From NCBI GenBank assembly GCA_038503075.1, contig JBCAML010000004.1, positions 641,149-705,148 of the forward strand: a DNA stretch of 64,000 bases, given 5' to 3'. Made by a program: the position numbers and the translations under genes. Shown here piece after piece: positions 37,934 through 49,174 of this stretch. Positions within the stretch are counted from its first letter, which is position 1. Each line of letters starts with the position of its first letter. Source of the DNA: Gyromitra esculenta (taxonomy: Eukaryota; Ascomycota; Pezizomycetes; Pezizales; Discinaceae). Below the pieces are notes generated by a model. It was not told the DNA's origin and made no database searches. It saw only the letters and a program-made list of their open reading frames with translations.

Positions 37934-38422
37934 ATGTAGTTACACGGTACATACGGCAATGGTTTCTACTCTCTAGCCGTGATCTCTTGCTAATACGATT
38001 CAAAATTCTCCGATCTCCCTAAAGAAACTGTGACATAGGTGGAGTGGTTTTTTTGTTTTGTTTGAAAAGGCTGGCCTGGCGTGATCGCCTCGTGGTGATG
38101 TAAGAAATGGGGGCTGCGGCTGGGCCTAGATTTACTGTGGAACAGAATCCATAACTCCATTGACACGAGGAATTATTATACTCCTCGATGGCTACGTTTA
38201 GCAGGGCGTACTGGATTTCTATAACACAGGGATAGCTAGAAAGCTACATTGTAAGTTCGATGCATCAAGGGGGGAATTTGCAGACTGATGGTGAAGGTAT
38301 TGCCGTATCTTATTTTAACCAATTGACCAACCGACGTTAAAAAAGGCCTTTATAACCGGACTGCGGGTAGATGCCCGAACGATGGCGCCGGCGACTTCAA
38401 AATGGATTCATAGCTGACTGAC

Positions 38423-38491
38423 ACTCGTATATCGGGCTGGGTCCGCATGTCATACAAACTTAATACAACCTCACATGATATGCGGACCCAG
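38423..38491. mobile_element. Partial relative of the 19.5-kb MITE
   Basis: ACTCGTAT followed by GCTGGGTCCGCATGTCATAC matches the start and interior of the element at 19520. CTGGGTCCGCAT (38437-38448) is also inverted at 38480-38491. The outer arms are not recognisable, so this is a truncated or rearranged copy. Confidence 0.55.
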
Positions 38492-39847
38492 TACGCCAGT
38501 CATCCACGAATATTCTCGGGGTTAAATATCACCAGTCATATGCGTATGCACTTTTCGAAATTCAAGAGCCATATCTCAGCGATCAAGTCATGATTCAAAC
38601 GAGGCGCCTCGGTACCATAGTTCGCGTTCAATGCAACTGTCAAACCAACGAGTCGATCGTCGTATGACCTCATCAAATTTCAGTAGAAGGAATATTTAAT
38701 TGTCATTCGATATAAGCGCTACGTGTAGGAATGGGATATGTGAAAAGTAGATGGCGTAGTTTGGATATAGTTGACTACGACTCCCCCGTGCTCGCAGATG
38801 GTAGACTTCATCACACATTTTCTTTTTTGTTTTAGCAATTTATATTTGTGATTGAAGATAATCGCGGCACAGAGAAGTCATGAAATGTAAACTTTCTACT
38901 ACGTTGGCCACGAGCAAGAAATGCTATCTGCATCCTCCACGACTGTCTGTAGTGTCCCCAATGAAATATCACTGTTGCGGCTTCTAGCTTAGGGCGCTTG
39001 GTTTTATTGTGTCAAGCGGAATGGCCCCCATGAGTGCCTAATGCTGGCGATAGATATGTTTAAGAAATTGATGTACTGTCATGAAATTTGAACGACTGGC
39101 GAAACCTCCACGGGTCGGGGCACGGTCGCAGCCCAAGGGGAAAGAGGAGAAGACACATCTCCTGAGTCAAGCACCCGCCAGATCTGAGATCGATTAGTTG
39201 GCTATGCTGACTAGATATGTAATAATATGGAACCCATCAATGATGTATATATGTGGGGGTATATCTTTCGCTTGATTTGGCTGTCCCTTCCCTTCTGCTC
39301 GCAGTCGAGACTCCGCGCAACGACTAATTACGCTCTGCTCGCACAGATGGAAGGGAGGTGGTGGCTCTTCAGTGGTAAATCTTATATTGTTTTTTTTTCC
39401 CCAGTACTTTTGATAGAGAATATATCACAAAAGTTTACTATGCGTTGGCACATATCTGCCCAAAAGCCATGGAAAATGACCCAACAATTGTGCGTGCAGT
39501 AGGCATTCGTACTTTAATGTAAAAATTGCTTTTGGAAAATGCAAACTAAATCTCATGGAACGTGGTGTAGCTAATTCCTAGGCAAGAAAAGAAGTGCAGT
39601 AGCGGTTGCTCGGCACCGGAAACGGCCAGGCGTGATCACGTGAGAATTCGACGCCAAGACTTTTCTTTCAGTGGATGCGATCCCCGCGGTTGAGCCCACA
39701 ATACAGGTCCCTAGCTCTTGAACATTCACGCAAGCCTTTTTTTTGGACTACACCTGAGGCGTTGAACTGTGTGCATATTCCGCCAATCACTCTCACCGTT
39801 TCGCTAATCCTAAAGGCCCAGTTAAGAGAGGTTGCGAATTTATTCCA

Positions 39848-41309
39848 ATGACAACCGGAGAAGACGAATTGCCACCTAGGGAGAAAAGGCATCAGTAAGC
39901 AATTATATATTCCTCTACGAATCGTGGGTAGCAAAATTGATTTTTGCATCAACATGTAGTCCCATTCGGCTGCTAGAGGCTGTAAAAGCTACAAATAGAC
40001 CATTGTACATCCAAGCACCTATGGTAAGGTAATTTTTTAGGAAAGAACTAGCTTCTGCGTGTTGAATAGGTTCTAAGAAGAGCTATCTCTACAGATATAG
40101 CAAATTGCCATTTCGTGCACTGGTAAGGGAGTATGGTGTCGATCTTTGTTATACGCCAATGGTGAGACACCTGATAGTAAGACCTGCCTCCCACTTGATT
40201 GGTATCTCACGGTATATAGATACTGGCGAAGGAATTCGTGCGGAACCAAAGCGCTCGTCTCAGTGGTATGTCCAATACCATTTTAGATCAAATAACATAC
40301 TTGCAGACAGTTAATATTGCCCATTATTAATTCTAAAAGATTTTACTACCAATTTTGAAGACCGACCCCTTATCGTCCAATTTGGAGCACACTCGGCGAT
40401 CGATTTCGCAAAGGCAGCTGAAATGGTACAGCCTTACTGCGACGGAGTGGATCTCAACTGCGGTTGCCCGCAATCCTGGGCTATACAGGAGGGCATTGGA
40501 TGTGGCCTTATGCGGAAACCAGAGCTGGTAAGAGATATGGTAATAGCAGCCAAAGAGAGATGTGGAAAGGACTTTTGCGTCTCGGTCAAGATCAGGATCC
40601 ATTCGGACTTGCAGTAAGCGCTTCATGCATCTTACCGTTATTTATTTACTTTTCTCTGCCCATTACCTGAAACCTCGAGAAAATTCTGGAATATGGAACA
40701 GGGTATTGACGCTTCTGTGCTAGGGAAACGGTAAATTTTGTGAAGACTGTCGAAACCAGTGGTGTTGATTATATCACTGTTCATGGGCGAAGGAGGTCTC
40801 AGAGGTCCAGCGAACCGGTAAACCTAGAGGCGATAAAACTTGTCAAGTCCATTGCGACGGTGCCTGTCTTTGCGAACGGGGACGTTTTTTCTTTGGAGGA
40901 CGTCGACAGGATAGTCAATGCTACTAGCGTCGATGGTACTATTCCTATATTCAGGCGATGTCGATTGATATCGATTGCTAAATTATTATAACCAGGTGTC
41001 ATGGCTGCTCGAGGCTTGATGGACAACCCTGCGCTGTTCGCTGGCTACTCAAAAACACCTTGGGCTGCTGTCGAAAGGTTCTTGTATCACAACATGAACC
41101 TTGGCCCACTTCCCCACCAACTTACGGTGCATCATGTCGGGGAAATGATGGCTAAGATGTTGACGAAGAAGGAGAGAGCGGACATGATAGATAATTCATC
41201 AAACATCGTCGATCTATTAGATTGGCTCGATAGAAAGTTTGTTGTCAAAAGACAAGGGGACGACGGTTTTGGGGAAAACCTAGATCTGTTAAGAAGAGAT
41301 TTTAATTAA
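39848..41309 (+). CDS. DUS4: tRNA-dihydrouridine synthase Dus4
   Basis: Flavin enzyme that reduces uridine to dihydrouridine in the tRNA D-loop (Dus4 acts at U20a/U20b in yeast). Seven exons join in phase: 39848-39894, 39960-40028, 40095-40161, 40220-40265, 40340-40613, 40724-40935 and 40996-41309, giving 342 residues. The sequence reads PLYIQAPMVRYSKLPFRALV, then LCYTPMILAKEFVRNQ, DRPLIVQFGA, YCDGVDLNCGCPQSWA with the catalytic Cys in NCGCPQ, VSVKIRIHSDL, GVDYITVHGRR, VPVFANGDVF and VDGVMAARGLMDNPALFAGY. NCGCPQSWA and AARGL..NPALFAGY point to Dus4 rather than Dus1-3. The length is near the family norm. One motif normally HGRTR is HGRRRSQRS here, a small deviation. The first two exons are short and rest on splice logic. 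Confidence 0.9.
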
Positions 41310-42878
41310 CGCTATTCTTAAAAATTTGGAATTTATCATCATGGATCGGTTTCGACGAAATAAAAGTAAAATATTTTGCTTGCTAATCAGGTGGGCGTTT
41401 GTCCCATGTACGGGTAATACTACCATTATGAGCGCTTCCTACCCAGACACTCAAACTTCTACACCACACACCTCTCTTCCGATATACGAAACGGATGGCT
41501 TGCATTTATTAAAGCACAGCCACCCTATAAAAATACTAATTATAAGAATATTCACTTTGCAGAAATACGGAATCTGACTCTAATATGGAGCTATTGTGGG
41601 TGCAATTGGTTTCCCTTATAAGAATATGATATGCAGGCCGACCGTATTGTTCTAAGGTGGTTTTGCTCGTATATAACTGACATTTTTAAAACGGGCTGCT
41701 TCTGCTTCTGCTTCTATCCAAAATCATAGATCTGGTAGGACTATATACGATCCAAGGCACTAGCGGCAATGACAGCGCTCATTTCTCCTTATCGACATGT
41801 GTCAACGTCCCCTTAAGGCCCTCTAGAGCATTTCTGGTGGATTTAACCATGCGACTTCCTTCATAAGGAATCACTCAATATACTGCGTCTGAAAGTCAAA
41901 CCGATTGAAGTTGGCTTAGAAAGTATGCTAAAATACCAGGGTTTATTTGCAAGTACATATGTTTACCATGTTCGTAATCTGTGGTTGACTATATCATCAT
42001 TAACTCAAGAAACGGTCCAAGTTTCAACTAATTACATGTATATGATGTGTCACTAGCAGATACTGGCCAAAGAGTAAGAAGGTTTCTAAACTCTATGTTC
42101 GGTGTTTTACTGGTCTACTTTTCGCTCATGTAGCTGGTATTCAGCACATCTGTTGCTTATCTGGAAAAAAATGTATTCGAAGTAAGAACACATTTTGAGG
42201 TGGGCGAATTTAAGGGGGAATGCTCACCCAGAATCTCTACACCCAGAGACTGTAACGGAACCCGCCCAAGTTAGAATGCCGAACCAGACATCCGTTGCCG
42301 CAGCGGGGTTTATCATGCCGAATGACGGGGTTGGTGTTGCGATGAATGCCATCGGCTACATGCACGGATCGCTTCTTGGACCCTGCATTGGACTTCATTC
42401 CCCACAAACGACGTCAACAGAGAGCACGATGCAAATAAATGACTTTTTGAGAAAAGGGCGGTAAGAACTCACAATTAGAATGAATTGTAGTAAAGTAGGA
42501 AAGCGAACCTAAAAAATTGAAAGTGAATTCTGGAATGCGTTCTGCTCCCTGTTGATCAGTAACCTGTATCTTGGGGTCATCCGATTCCTGCATGTGTTGT
42601 ATGCAGCTCTGGTTCAACGGCCATCCCTCATCTCAAACCTGCCAAACTCTGTTGATTGTACCTCTTCATCCAGAATTTACATACCTTGGGCCTAGAATCT
42701 CCCCAATGGCGACAGTTTCATGGTCATCCTTACGCTTCCTCAGATCTCTTTCACATTTGTATGTTGTCTCCTCCTCTTATGAGGATATCTAAAAGCTAAC
42801 CCTGCAGATAGAACTCAAACTCCGTTGCGAAGAACCAAATGGCTACCTACCGCCTCAAACGGGCGCAGAGCCCCTAAC
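41310..42878. other. Intergenic region, no supported gene
   Basis: It contains two TTATAAGAATA motifs (about 41540 and 41616) and TACATGTA at 42033. A frame at 42195-42464 begins with a non-ATG codon and has no recognisable family. The last part is the likely promoter of the dioxygenase gene. Confidence 0.45.
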
Positions 42879-44640
42879 ATGAAGTTTAGATACTACAGCA
42901 ATGTATGACCTTGACACCAAAAGCGTGGGCGAAAAACTGGAGTGAAGCGGTACAAAATGATGGGAAGCATCCTAACTATATTCACTTGGTCAGGGAGCGT
43001 TAGCATCAGAAACAAATTTGGAACCCACGAAATCACCGATCGGCGGAGAAGATTTGAAGCCTAATGTACCTCTTAAAACCTACAATGTTACAAAAGCCGA
43101 TGCTAGACCAAGGATCTCAGAACATCACAAGATACTGTTTGACGATAAGAAGATACTAGTGCCTTGGGAGGAGGGGAAAACATCACATTTGTGCTTGTCT
43201 ACGAATCTGCTCGTATGGAGGGTTGGTAGCTAATAAGATACGATGTATACAGCCAACATGTGTGGATGAGAGATCACTGTCAATGCTCGGAATGCTTCCA
43301 TCCGGAGACAAAACAAAGACTACTGAATACATTTGATGTGGGTATATATCCCCACATTTCCCTATACCTTGCAGGTTGGTGGAACACAGTGTGGAGGTCT
43401 CTGATACACATCGAACCAGATTCCGAAAAATGTCAAACCAGAAGTAGTGGAGGGAACTGAGAAAGGAATGCAAATAAAGTGTCCGTAACCACTTCCCAAT
43501 AACAGATGGAAACGGGTTCGAGCTGATTTCTCTTAGGGAAGAATGGCCATAATAGTTTCTTCTCATGGGAATGGCTACACTTGCATTCTTACAACCCAAG
43601 ACTTGAGAGATATCTATCACCCCAGTACGTGTACCAATTTACCCCCACAAAACCAAGTATTGGGCTAAGCAGAGGAAAACAAGGTTCAAATTTTGGGGAT
43701 CTGAAATCGCAGAAAACACGCCTGAGGTCGAATACGAATCCGTAATGATGTCTGATAGTGGTGTCGCAGAATGGACCAGGAAGATCGTGAGTATATTTTT
43801 TTATTTTAGTAAGACACAAGATCAAGCAAGTCTGACGAAAGGTCGCAGCATATGTATGGATTCTGCTACGTAAACGGGGTTCCCGTAAGCCCTGAGGCCA
43901 CGAAAGAACTCGTGGAACGGATAGCCCATATACGACACACCCATTACGGCACTTGCCCCCATTTTTCCTTCCCAGGTTTACACGTGGCTAACACCAATAA
44001 AGGAGGTTTCTGGAATTTCACATCTGATCTTTCAAAAAAAGATACGGCATACACAAGCCTCCCATTAGGCGTCCATACGGATACCACTTACTTCAGCGAA
44101 CCCGCTGGCCTGCAGATGTTTCATTTACTCGAACATACAGACGGCAGCGGTGGGCAAACAATTCTGGTGGACGGATTCCGAGCGGCTAAGACTCTACGTG
44201 ACGAAGACCCAACGGCGTACCGCATACTTTCAAACGTGCGGATACCCGCACATAGCTCCGGTAATGAAGGCATCAGTATCCAGCCGTATGCGCCATTTCC
44301 TGTGTTAAATCACCACCCGGTCAACGGGGAGCTCTTCCAGGTGCGTTGGAATAACGATGATCGGGCCACTATGGACAGGTGGAACGATCCTGAGGAAGTT
44401 GAACAATTCTACGATGCAATCAGATCCTGGAATGATATTCTCAAACGTCGTGAGAGTGAGTACAGGGAACAACTGGTTCCTGGAAGGGCCTTGATGTTTG
44501 ATAACTGGAGGGTCCTCCACGGGCGTGCTGTGTTTGACGGGAGGAGACGGTTATGTGGGGCGTATATTAGCAGGGATGACTTTGCGAGTAGGTTTTTAAT
44601 GACCAACTTTAAAAAGGACGATATTTTGAGGGCTCTGTAG
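42879..44640 (+). CDS. Trimethyllysine dioxygenase, carnitine biosynthesis
   Basis: Fe(II)/2-oxoglutarate dioxygenase that hydroxylates N6-trimethyllysine, the first step of carnitine synthesis. Eight exons in phase: 42879-42902, 42994-43190, 43253-43337, 43420-43480, 43537-43624, 43675-43786, 43849-43948 and 44003-44640, giving about 434 residues. The N-terminal metal-binding domain has HVWMRDHCQCSECFHP and QRLLNTFD, then GHNSFFSWEWLHLHSYNP. The catalytic domain has FWGSEIAENTPEVEYE, HMYGFCYVNGVPV, GGFWNFTSDLSKKDTAYTSL, the iron ligands HTD (about H247, D249) and the distal His in DNWRVLHGR (about H395). This set fits trimethyllysine rather than gamma-butyrobetaine dioxygenase, though the two are related. 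The 8-residue first exon is the weakest call. The intron at 43949-44002 begins GC. A 50-nt intron at 43625-43674 is inferred from homology. Confidence 0.88.
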
Positions 44641-45160
44641 GTCCAGGTACACTATATTGTACTCTACCTTACAAGCCTGAGGGATTAGAGTATGAACACA
44701 ACAAATTTTCTTTGTTCCGAGGCGTTTCGTTTAATGGATTACTCTCTTGGCGCGTAGTCTAGCCATAAACCGTTGCAACTTTCCGCCTACCATCATCGTT
44801 TTCCAATATATATATATATATAAATACAAATTCCCCTGACTCTGCAGGTTGAAATAGCCATTTAGAACGCCTGCTAGAGATAAAATGACTGAAAGCGCCC
44901 CTGAGCAATTTTAGTAAAGAATAGGTGCTTGTCCGTCTCGTCGGTATACTGATGCCAGCGCCCAACTAGCAACAGTACGGTAATGCAATCGCCTAGATTG
45001 GTTTGATCTGTCCACCACCACCATAGTTTAGTTACTATTTGTCTCACGCGATGATTTGGATAGAGAGAAAAAAAAAAGCTACGATTGCCCCCTAAGACAA
45101 AATGAAGAGGTAGCAAGCATCGTTTTCCCTTCTCTCAATTCTTTCGTTTCGCCTTTGCTA
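44641..45160. other. Intergenic, converging 3' flanks
   Basis: Between convergent stop codons. It contains a (TA)8-type microsatellite at 44806-44822 and a short A-tract near 45069. No gene seen. Confidence 0.6.
44806..44822 (+). repeat. AT dinucleotide microsatellite
   Basis: About eight AT units in a row in the intergenic space after the dioxygenase gene. Confidence 0.85.
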
Positions 45161-46024
45161 CTACTTCAATTTGGCTTGTGGTAAACAAGCTTCGTAATTG
45201 CTTCTGCTTGCTAAAGCAGCAGTCGAAGTAGCGGAGCTAACAATGGTGGGAATCACCTTGAAGTGGAGTCCAATTAGAGAAAATACAAGTGCTTTCAGGT
45301 CCTGTACAAGGTAGTAGAAGACGCGAAGACCTTCGGGATCGGCAGATTCCTGTACATCGACTAGGGAGCCAACTTTTGCAGTCTTTGGTGTAGTTGGTAG
45401 TAAGTTAGTTGGTGTACAAGAGCAATTGAGATAATAGGTGTTGTTCGATTGACTGCTTACCTCGAACGAGATATGTTCATTCCCAAGACGAATCTCAAGC
45501 TCTTGACGACCATCCTTGTTCTTGTGGGGCCATTTCGTGTCATCCTCCCTGTCCGTAAGGTAAGGTTAACACTTACATGTTTGTCAATAGCTCACGGGGG
45601 ATGAAATCGTACTTCATGATCTCGCTCTCCTTGATAATACGCTTGATTTCCTTGATCATGAGAGAGCTCACGCACACTAATAGTTCCATCACATGCAAGT
45701 CAACATCTACCTTTTCTTTTTACCACTGCTATGTATGGAAGGAAGGGGGCAGGGGGAAACCAGCCGTACTTTCTTTCCGAATCAGGGAATCATTTCGGTA
45801 ATTAGAATTGTTGGCATAGCGAGCCATTGCGCTGCGGCCATCGCCCAGAACACGGAAATCGAATTCTACATTGAAGATGGCTACATGTTAGGAGATTACG
45901 AGCAAAACTGTTGGGAGACAAGGCGAGCCGCGGAGAGAGAGGGACTACCGAGGAACTCGTGGCCGAAGCGGCCGGAATGACCAGAGTAGTAACGCAAGTA
46001 GAACTGCTCGTTGTTGGCAGTCAT
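45161..46024 (-). CDS. MAGO: Mago nashi, exon junction complex core
   Basis: Partner of Y14/RBM8 in the exon junction complex, which marks spliced mRNA. Five exons in phase: 46024-45949, 45865-45770, 45676-45577, 45548-45461 and 45382-45161, giving 193 residues. Recognisable blocks are [79 protein letters not shown] and [22 protein letters not shown]. These cover the entire fold. Mago proteins usually end at LIGLHFKIKPI, about 146-150 residues. Here the frame continues past HFKVIP for about 27 residues (ending [10 protein letters not shown]) before a TAG. An alternative splice at AAG|GTGATT would still not restore a canonical end. Intron 1 has two candidate acceptors 15 nt apart; the downstream one keeps LEFDFR intact. 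Confidence 0.92.
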
Positions 46025-47843
46025 CGTTAGGTGGTGATGGGGGGCGTGTGTGAGATGAACTGTGTGGGGTTATGTGGAGAGAAGTCACTACTACTAAGTA
46101 TGTGGTTGATATGATAACAGAGTAGCAAACGTGGGAGGTGGGTTTATCTTGGAGCCTCACCCGGCAGTGCCAAGGGGCAACTCAATCAACGCTCGAACAA
46201 TTCCTCGATTCAGTAACACCAACCGGAAGCTGGGGCTCGCTTTACACACAACAAAGTTGACTTTGAGTCTTTGACCCAGGGGAAGGAGATCTCAAATTAA
46301 TTTTTTTTTCTGGAGGAGATGAAAATCAAATTATCTGCCCGCACCTACATACATGTCGTAGAAAAAATAAACATGGTGCAATTTAGAAGTACTGTGCCTC
46401 GTGAGCCATGAACCTTGTGAAAAAAAACATGCGTGTCGCCAAATCTCTCTTTTTCCTTTTTTTTTTTCTTGTGTCCTTCCATGATCGCGAGCTGCCCAGG
46501 AGGGTCACAACTGCAAACGCACCGTTTCAGAACCGGGGAACGAATTCGGACGAACAAGGCAAACATTTTCAAAAATACTGGCTAACGATTTAACGATTAT
46601 TACACCCGTCCGAATACCATGGAATGGGCGAAAAGGATGGAGGTGTGGGAGAGGAGTAGAGTACTTTATTTAATTCGGTACAATGACTTGGCTTTGCGCC
46701 TGCTCCGCATGATTATGGAGCGAGAATGGGACGAGAGGGAAATAATGCCGTGCAGAGAACATCAGTGTGTGAGTAAACTTGGAAACGGTGGGGCACTGGA
46801 GGCACTGGAGGCACTATCACGATCCAGTAGCCTGTGTGGCCATCGTGGAGTTGAACCGATCGGGATGACGATGTCCGGCATTAATATGGCCGGTTGCGGA
46901 ACAACGGGCGACAGCGACAGGGCAGAAGAGCCGCGCATGGGAGGGGGAGGAAAATAAAAGTCTCGGCGAAAATATCTGGGGAGGGGACACAATCACGTTC
47001 ATGTTCACGCTCACACTCACACTCACGCAGCACCCAGAAAGCTTGCAGGATGCTGCTTCTCGCTTCATCTTTCGAGGTAAGCAAGCAAGCAAGGAAGCAG
47101 GCAGGAGGCAGGCGTACAGAGCTGACCCAGTGAAATATTGGGAGAGGTCTTTTGTGGTGGCGGATGGGAGCTCCCTCTGCTTGTGCATACGGGACTGGGC
47201 CAGACAGGGGAAGGTCTCTTCGTTTCTCACCTACATGTACCTATGCCCTCTCTCTGTGTATGTATGTTCGTGGAGGTGGGCGAAATGGAGGAATAGGAAG
47301 AGGTCGTGGAAGTGGAAGGGAAGGGAAGTGGTGGTGGTCCTTAAACCTTTGACACTACACGACCCACCATTTAAACTACTCTCCCACCTTGATCAATCAA
47401 CCCATTCTGTCCTCTGCTTCTCTTCTCTGCTTCATCTAGTTCTCTTCCTTCCGTCCTTACTTCTTGTTCCTGTTCTCCTTCTTCTCTTCCCCTTCTTCTT
47501 TTCTTCTTCCATACTTCACTCTCAACTCTTCTTTCATCCTTTCCATCTTCACCCCTCATCACTCATCAGCAGCAGCAACAGCAAGCAACCTTTTCTCATC
47601 TTTTCAACCCCAGGTACAACCCATCGTCCACTACCACCACCACAGTCCACCATCTCCACCATCACCGTTACAGATCACAACCACCTCTATTACTACCACA
47701 ACCATCTTCGACCCCCGCTTATTTACATACCCACCACCACCACCCCACCACCAACCTGATATATCTACATTTCTTCCCTGTTCTTACTCCCTTCCTCCCG
47801 TTGCTCTTCTTCCCACTCTCTGCTCTTCCTTCTTCACGCTTGC
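46025..47843. other. Intergenic, with long pyrimidine-rich leader of the cyclin gene
   Basis: Promoters of the divergent Mago and cyclin genes. It has a TTCAC/CTCACA simple repeat at about 46998-47026, a GCAAGCAAGCAAG run near 47083, TACATGTA at 47232, and a strongly C/T- and CCACCA-rich stretch from about 47385 to 47843. Short frames here follow the low complexity and are not considered genes. Confidence 0.5.
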
Positions 47844-49174
47844 ATGACCATTAGTACCCCACCCTATCGCTCCGTTTCTCCCTTCTCTAACCCCACCCAC
47901 TCAAACACATTCAACGCGGAAATGCCAGACTCGGACAGTCAGTGGATCTTTACGGAGGAAGAGCTCCTCCGTACCCCGTCAGTCCTTGATGGGCTGTCGC
48001 CGGAAGCTGAGCGCGAACAGCGCAGCAAGGGCTGCAATTTCATCGTGCAATTGGGTATTCAACTGCGATTGCCACAAGTCACCCTCGCGACAGCTTCTAT
48101 GTTCCTGCATCGCTTTTATATGCAGAATTCCCTCAAGAAACACCACTATTACGTTCGTCTCTCCTCCCTCGCTTTGTTGGGGCGGGCGTTGCGACTCTTA
48201 GGGATGCTATCATTCTAATACTTTGTTTCCAGGAAACCGCCGCCACTGCGCTCTTCGTTGCGACAAAGGTCGAGGAAAATATGCGTAAATTTGGTGAGCT
48301 CGTCGCAGCCTGTGTTCGTGCGGCGCAAAAAAACCACACGATGCAGGTGCATCGCGACGACAAGGAATTCTGGAAATGGAAGGATTGCATTCTGACAAAG
48401 GAGGATTATCTCCTCGAGTCTATTTGCTTCGATTTAGAAACTGAGCCCCCTTACAGTATGCTCTTGCTGATCACCAAAAGACTGGGTGTTCGAGATCGAG
48501 AACTCATTCGCCTCGCCTGGACTTTTATTAACGACTCCACTCTCACCATGCTCTGCGTCCTCTATCCTAGCAAGACAATTGCTGCTGCTGCCTTGTACTG
48601 CGCGGCCAAGCATTGCGGCCGGGAATTCTCGGACCAGGAAGGGAAGCCATGGTGGGAAATTATTGGAGTCAAGATTAAGGATATTAAAAAGGCTTGCAAT
48701 TATATGGCTATGATTTATGAGTACGCAGTACCTAAAGCGGCCTGGTACAATCATGCTTATTTTGTATTGGAATACGAGACACTCATGAATACGGTTTACA
48801 ATAGGAATAATCCTCTCAGGACAGAGGACCGCTTACGATACGTCTCGACACCGGAAGACGGAACGGAAAATAATAGAACTCGAGCGAGAGCTGTGAGTGA
48901 CGCTAGCCCTGAGAGCGGGTCTAGGAGCAGTAGGACGGAAAGTCGCTCGGGCAGTGAAGGAGGGAAGAGGCCCAGAGACGACAGCAGCAGGACCGAAGAG
49001 GGTGAGGTCCCCGATGAGGCTGTTAGAAAGAAGCTCAGACTCAATGAAGACCTACCGGTGAACGGGACAGACAGCGGAGACGAGTCGAGACGAAAGATCA
49101 ACGACGAAAAAGTAATTCCAATTCTTCCGAGAAACGAATCCGGCGAACTAGAGGAAGGGGAGGTGGATGATTAA
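47844..49174 (+). CDS. C-type cyclin of the Pch1/cyclin T/K group
   Basis: Regulatory subunit of a transcriptional CDK (Cdk9/Ctk1 type) that phosphorylates the RNA polymerase II tail. Two exons, 47844-48152 and 48233-49174, give 416 residues; the intron has a CTAATAC branch region and a TTCCAG acceptor. The first cyclin fold reads QWIFTEEELLRTPSVLDGLS, FIVQLGIQLRLPQVTLATAS, MFLHRFYMQNSLKKHHYY, ETAATALFVATKVEE and DDKEFWKWKDCILTKEDYLLE. The second includes LIRLAWTFINDS and PSKTIAAAALYCAAKH. The C-terminal 120 residues are disordered, rich in R, S, E and D, and end GELEEGEVDD. A second in-frame ATG lies at about residue 27 (MPDSDSQW), which could be the true start because the segment before it is low-complexity. 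Confidence 0.9.

Larger units (their letters stand above)
34101..39847. other. Gene-poor region with long inverted repeat
   Basis: About 5.7 kb without a recognisable gene. It holds TACATGTA at 37156 and 37644, a 67-bp-arm inverted repeat (37647-37933), a partial MITE relative (38423-38491) and several CTATAAGAA/CTTATAAGAAT motifs near 35541-35645. Open frames inside the inverted repeat are mirror images of each other and are not genes. Confidence 0.5.

Noticed and set aside
37473..37976. Frames on both strands with shared peptides around 37.5-38.0 kb
   Set aside because: The shared peptides arise from the two arms of the inverted repeat, not from duplicated genes.
42195..42464. 89-codon frame before the dioxygenase
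   Set aside because: Starts at a non-ATG codon; no recognisable sequence.
47001..47759. 252-codon frame upstream of the cyclin
   Set aside because: Its composition follows simple repeats and C/T-rich leader DNA; the sequence changes character with each repeat type.
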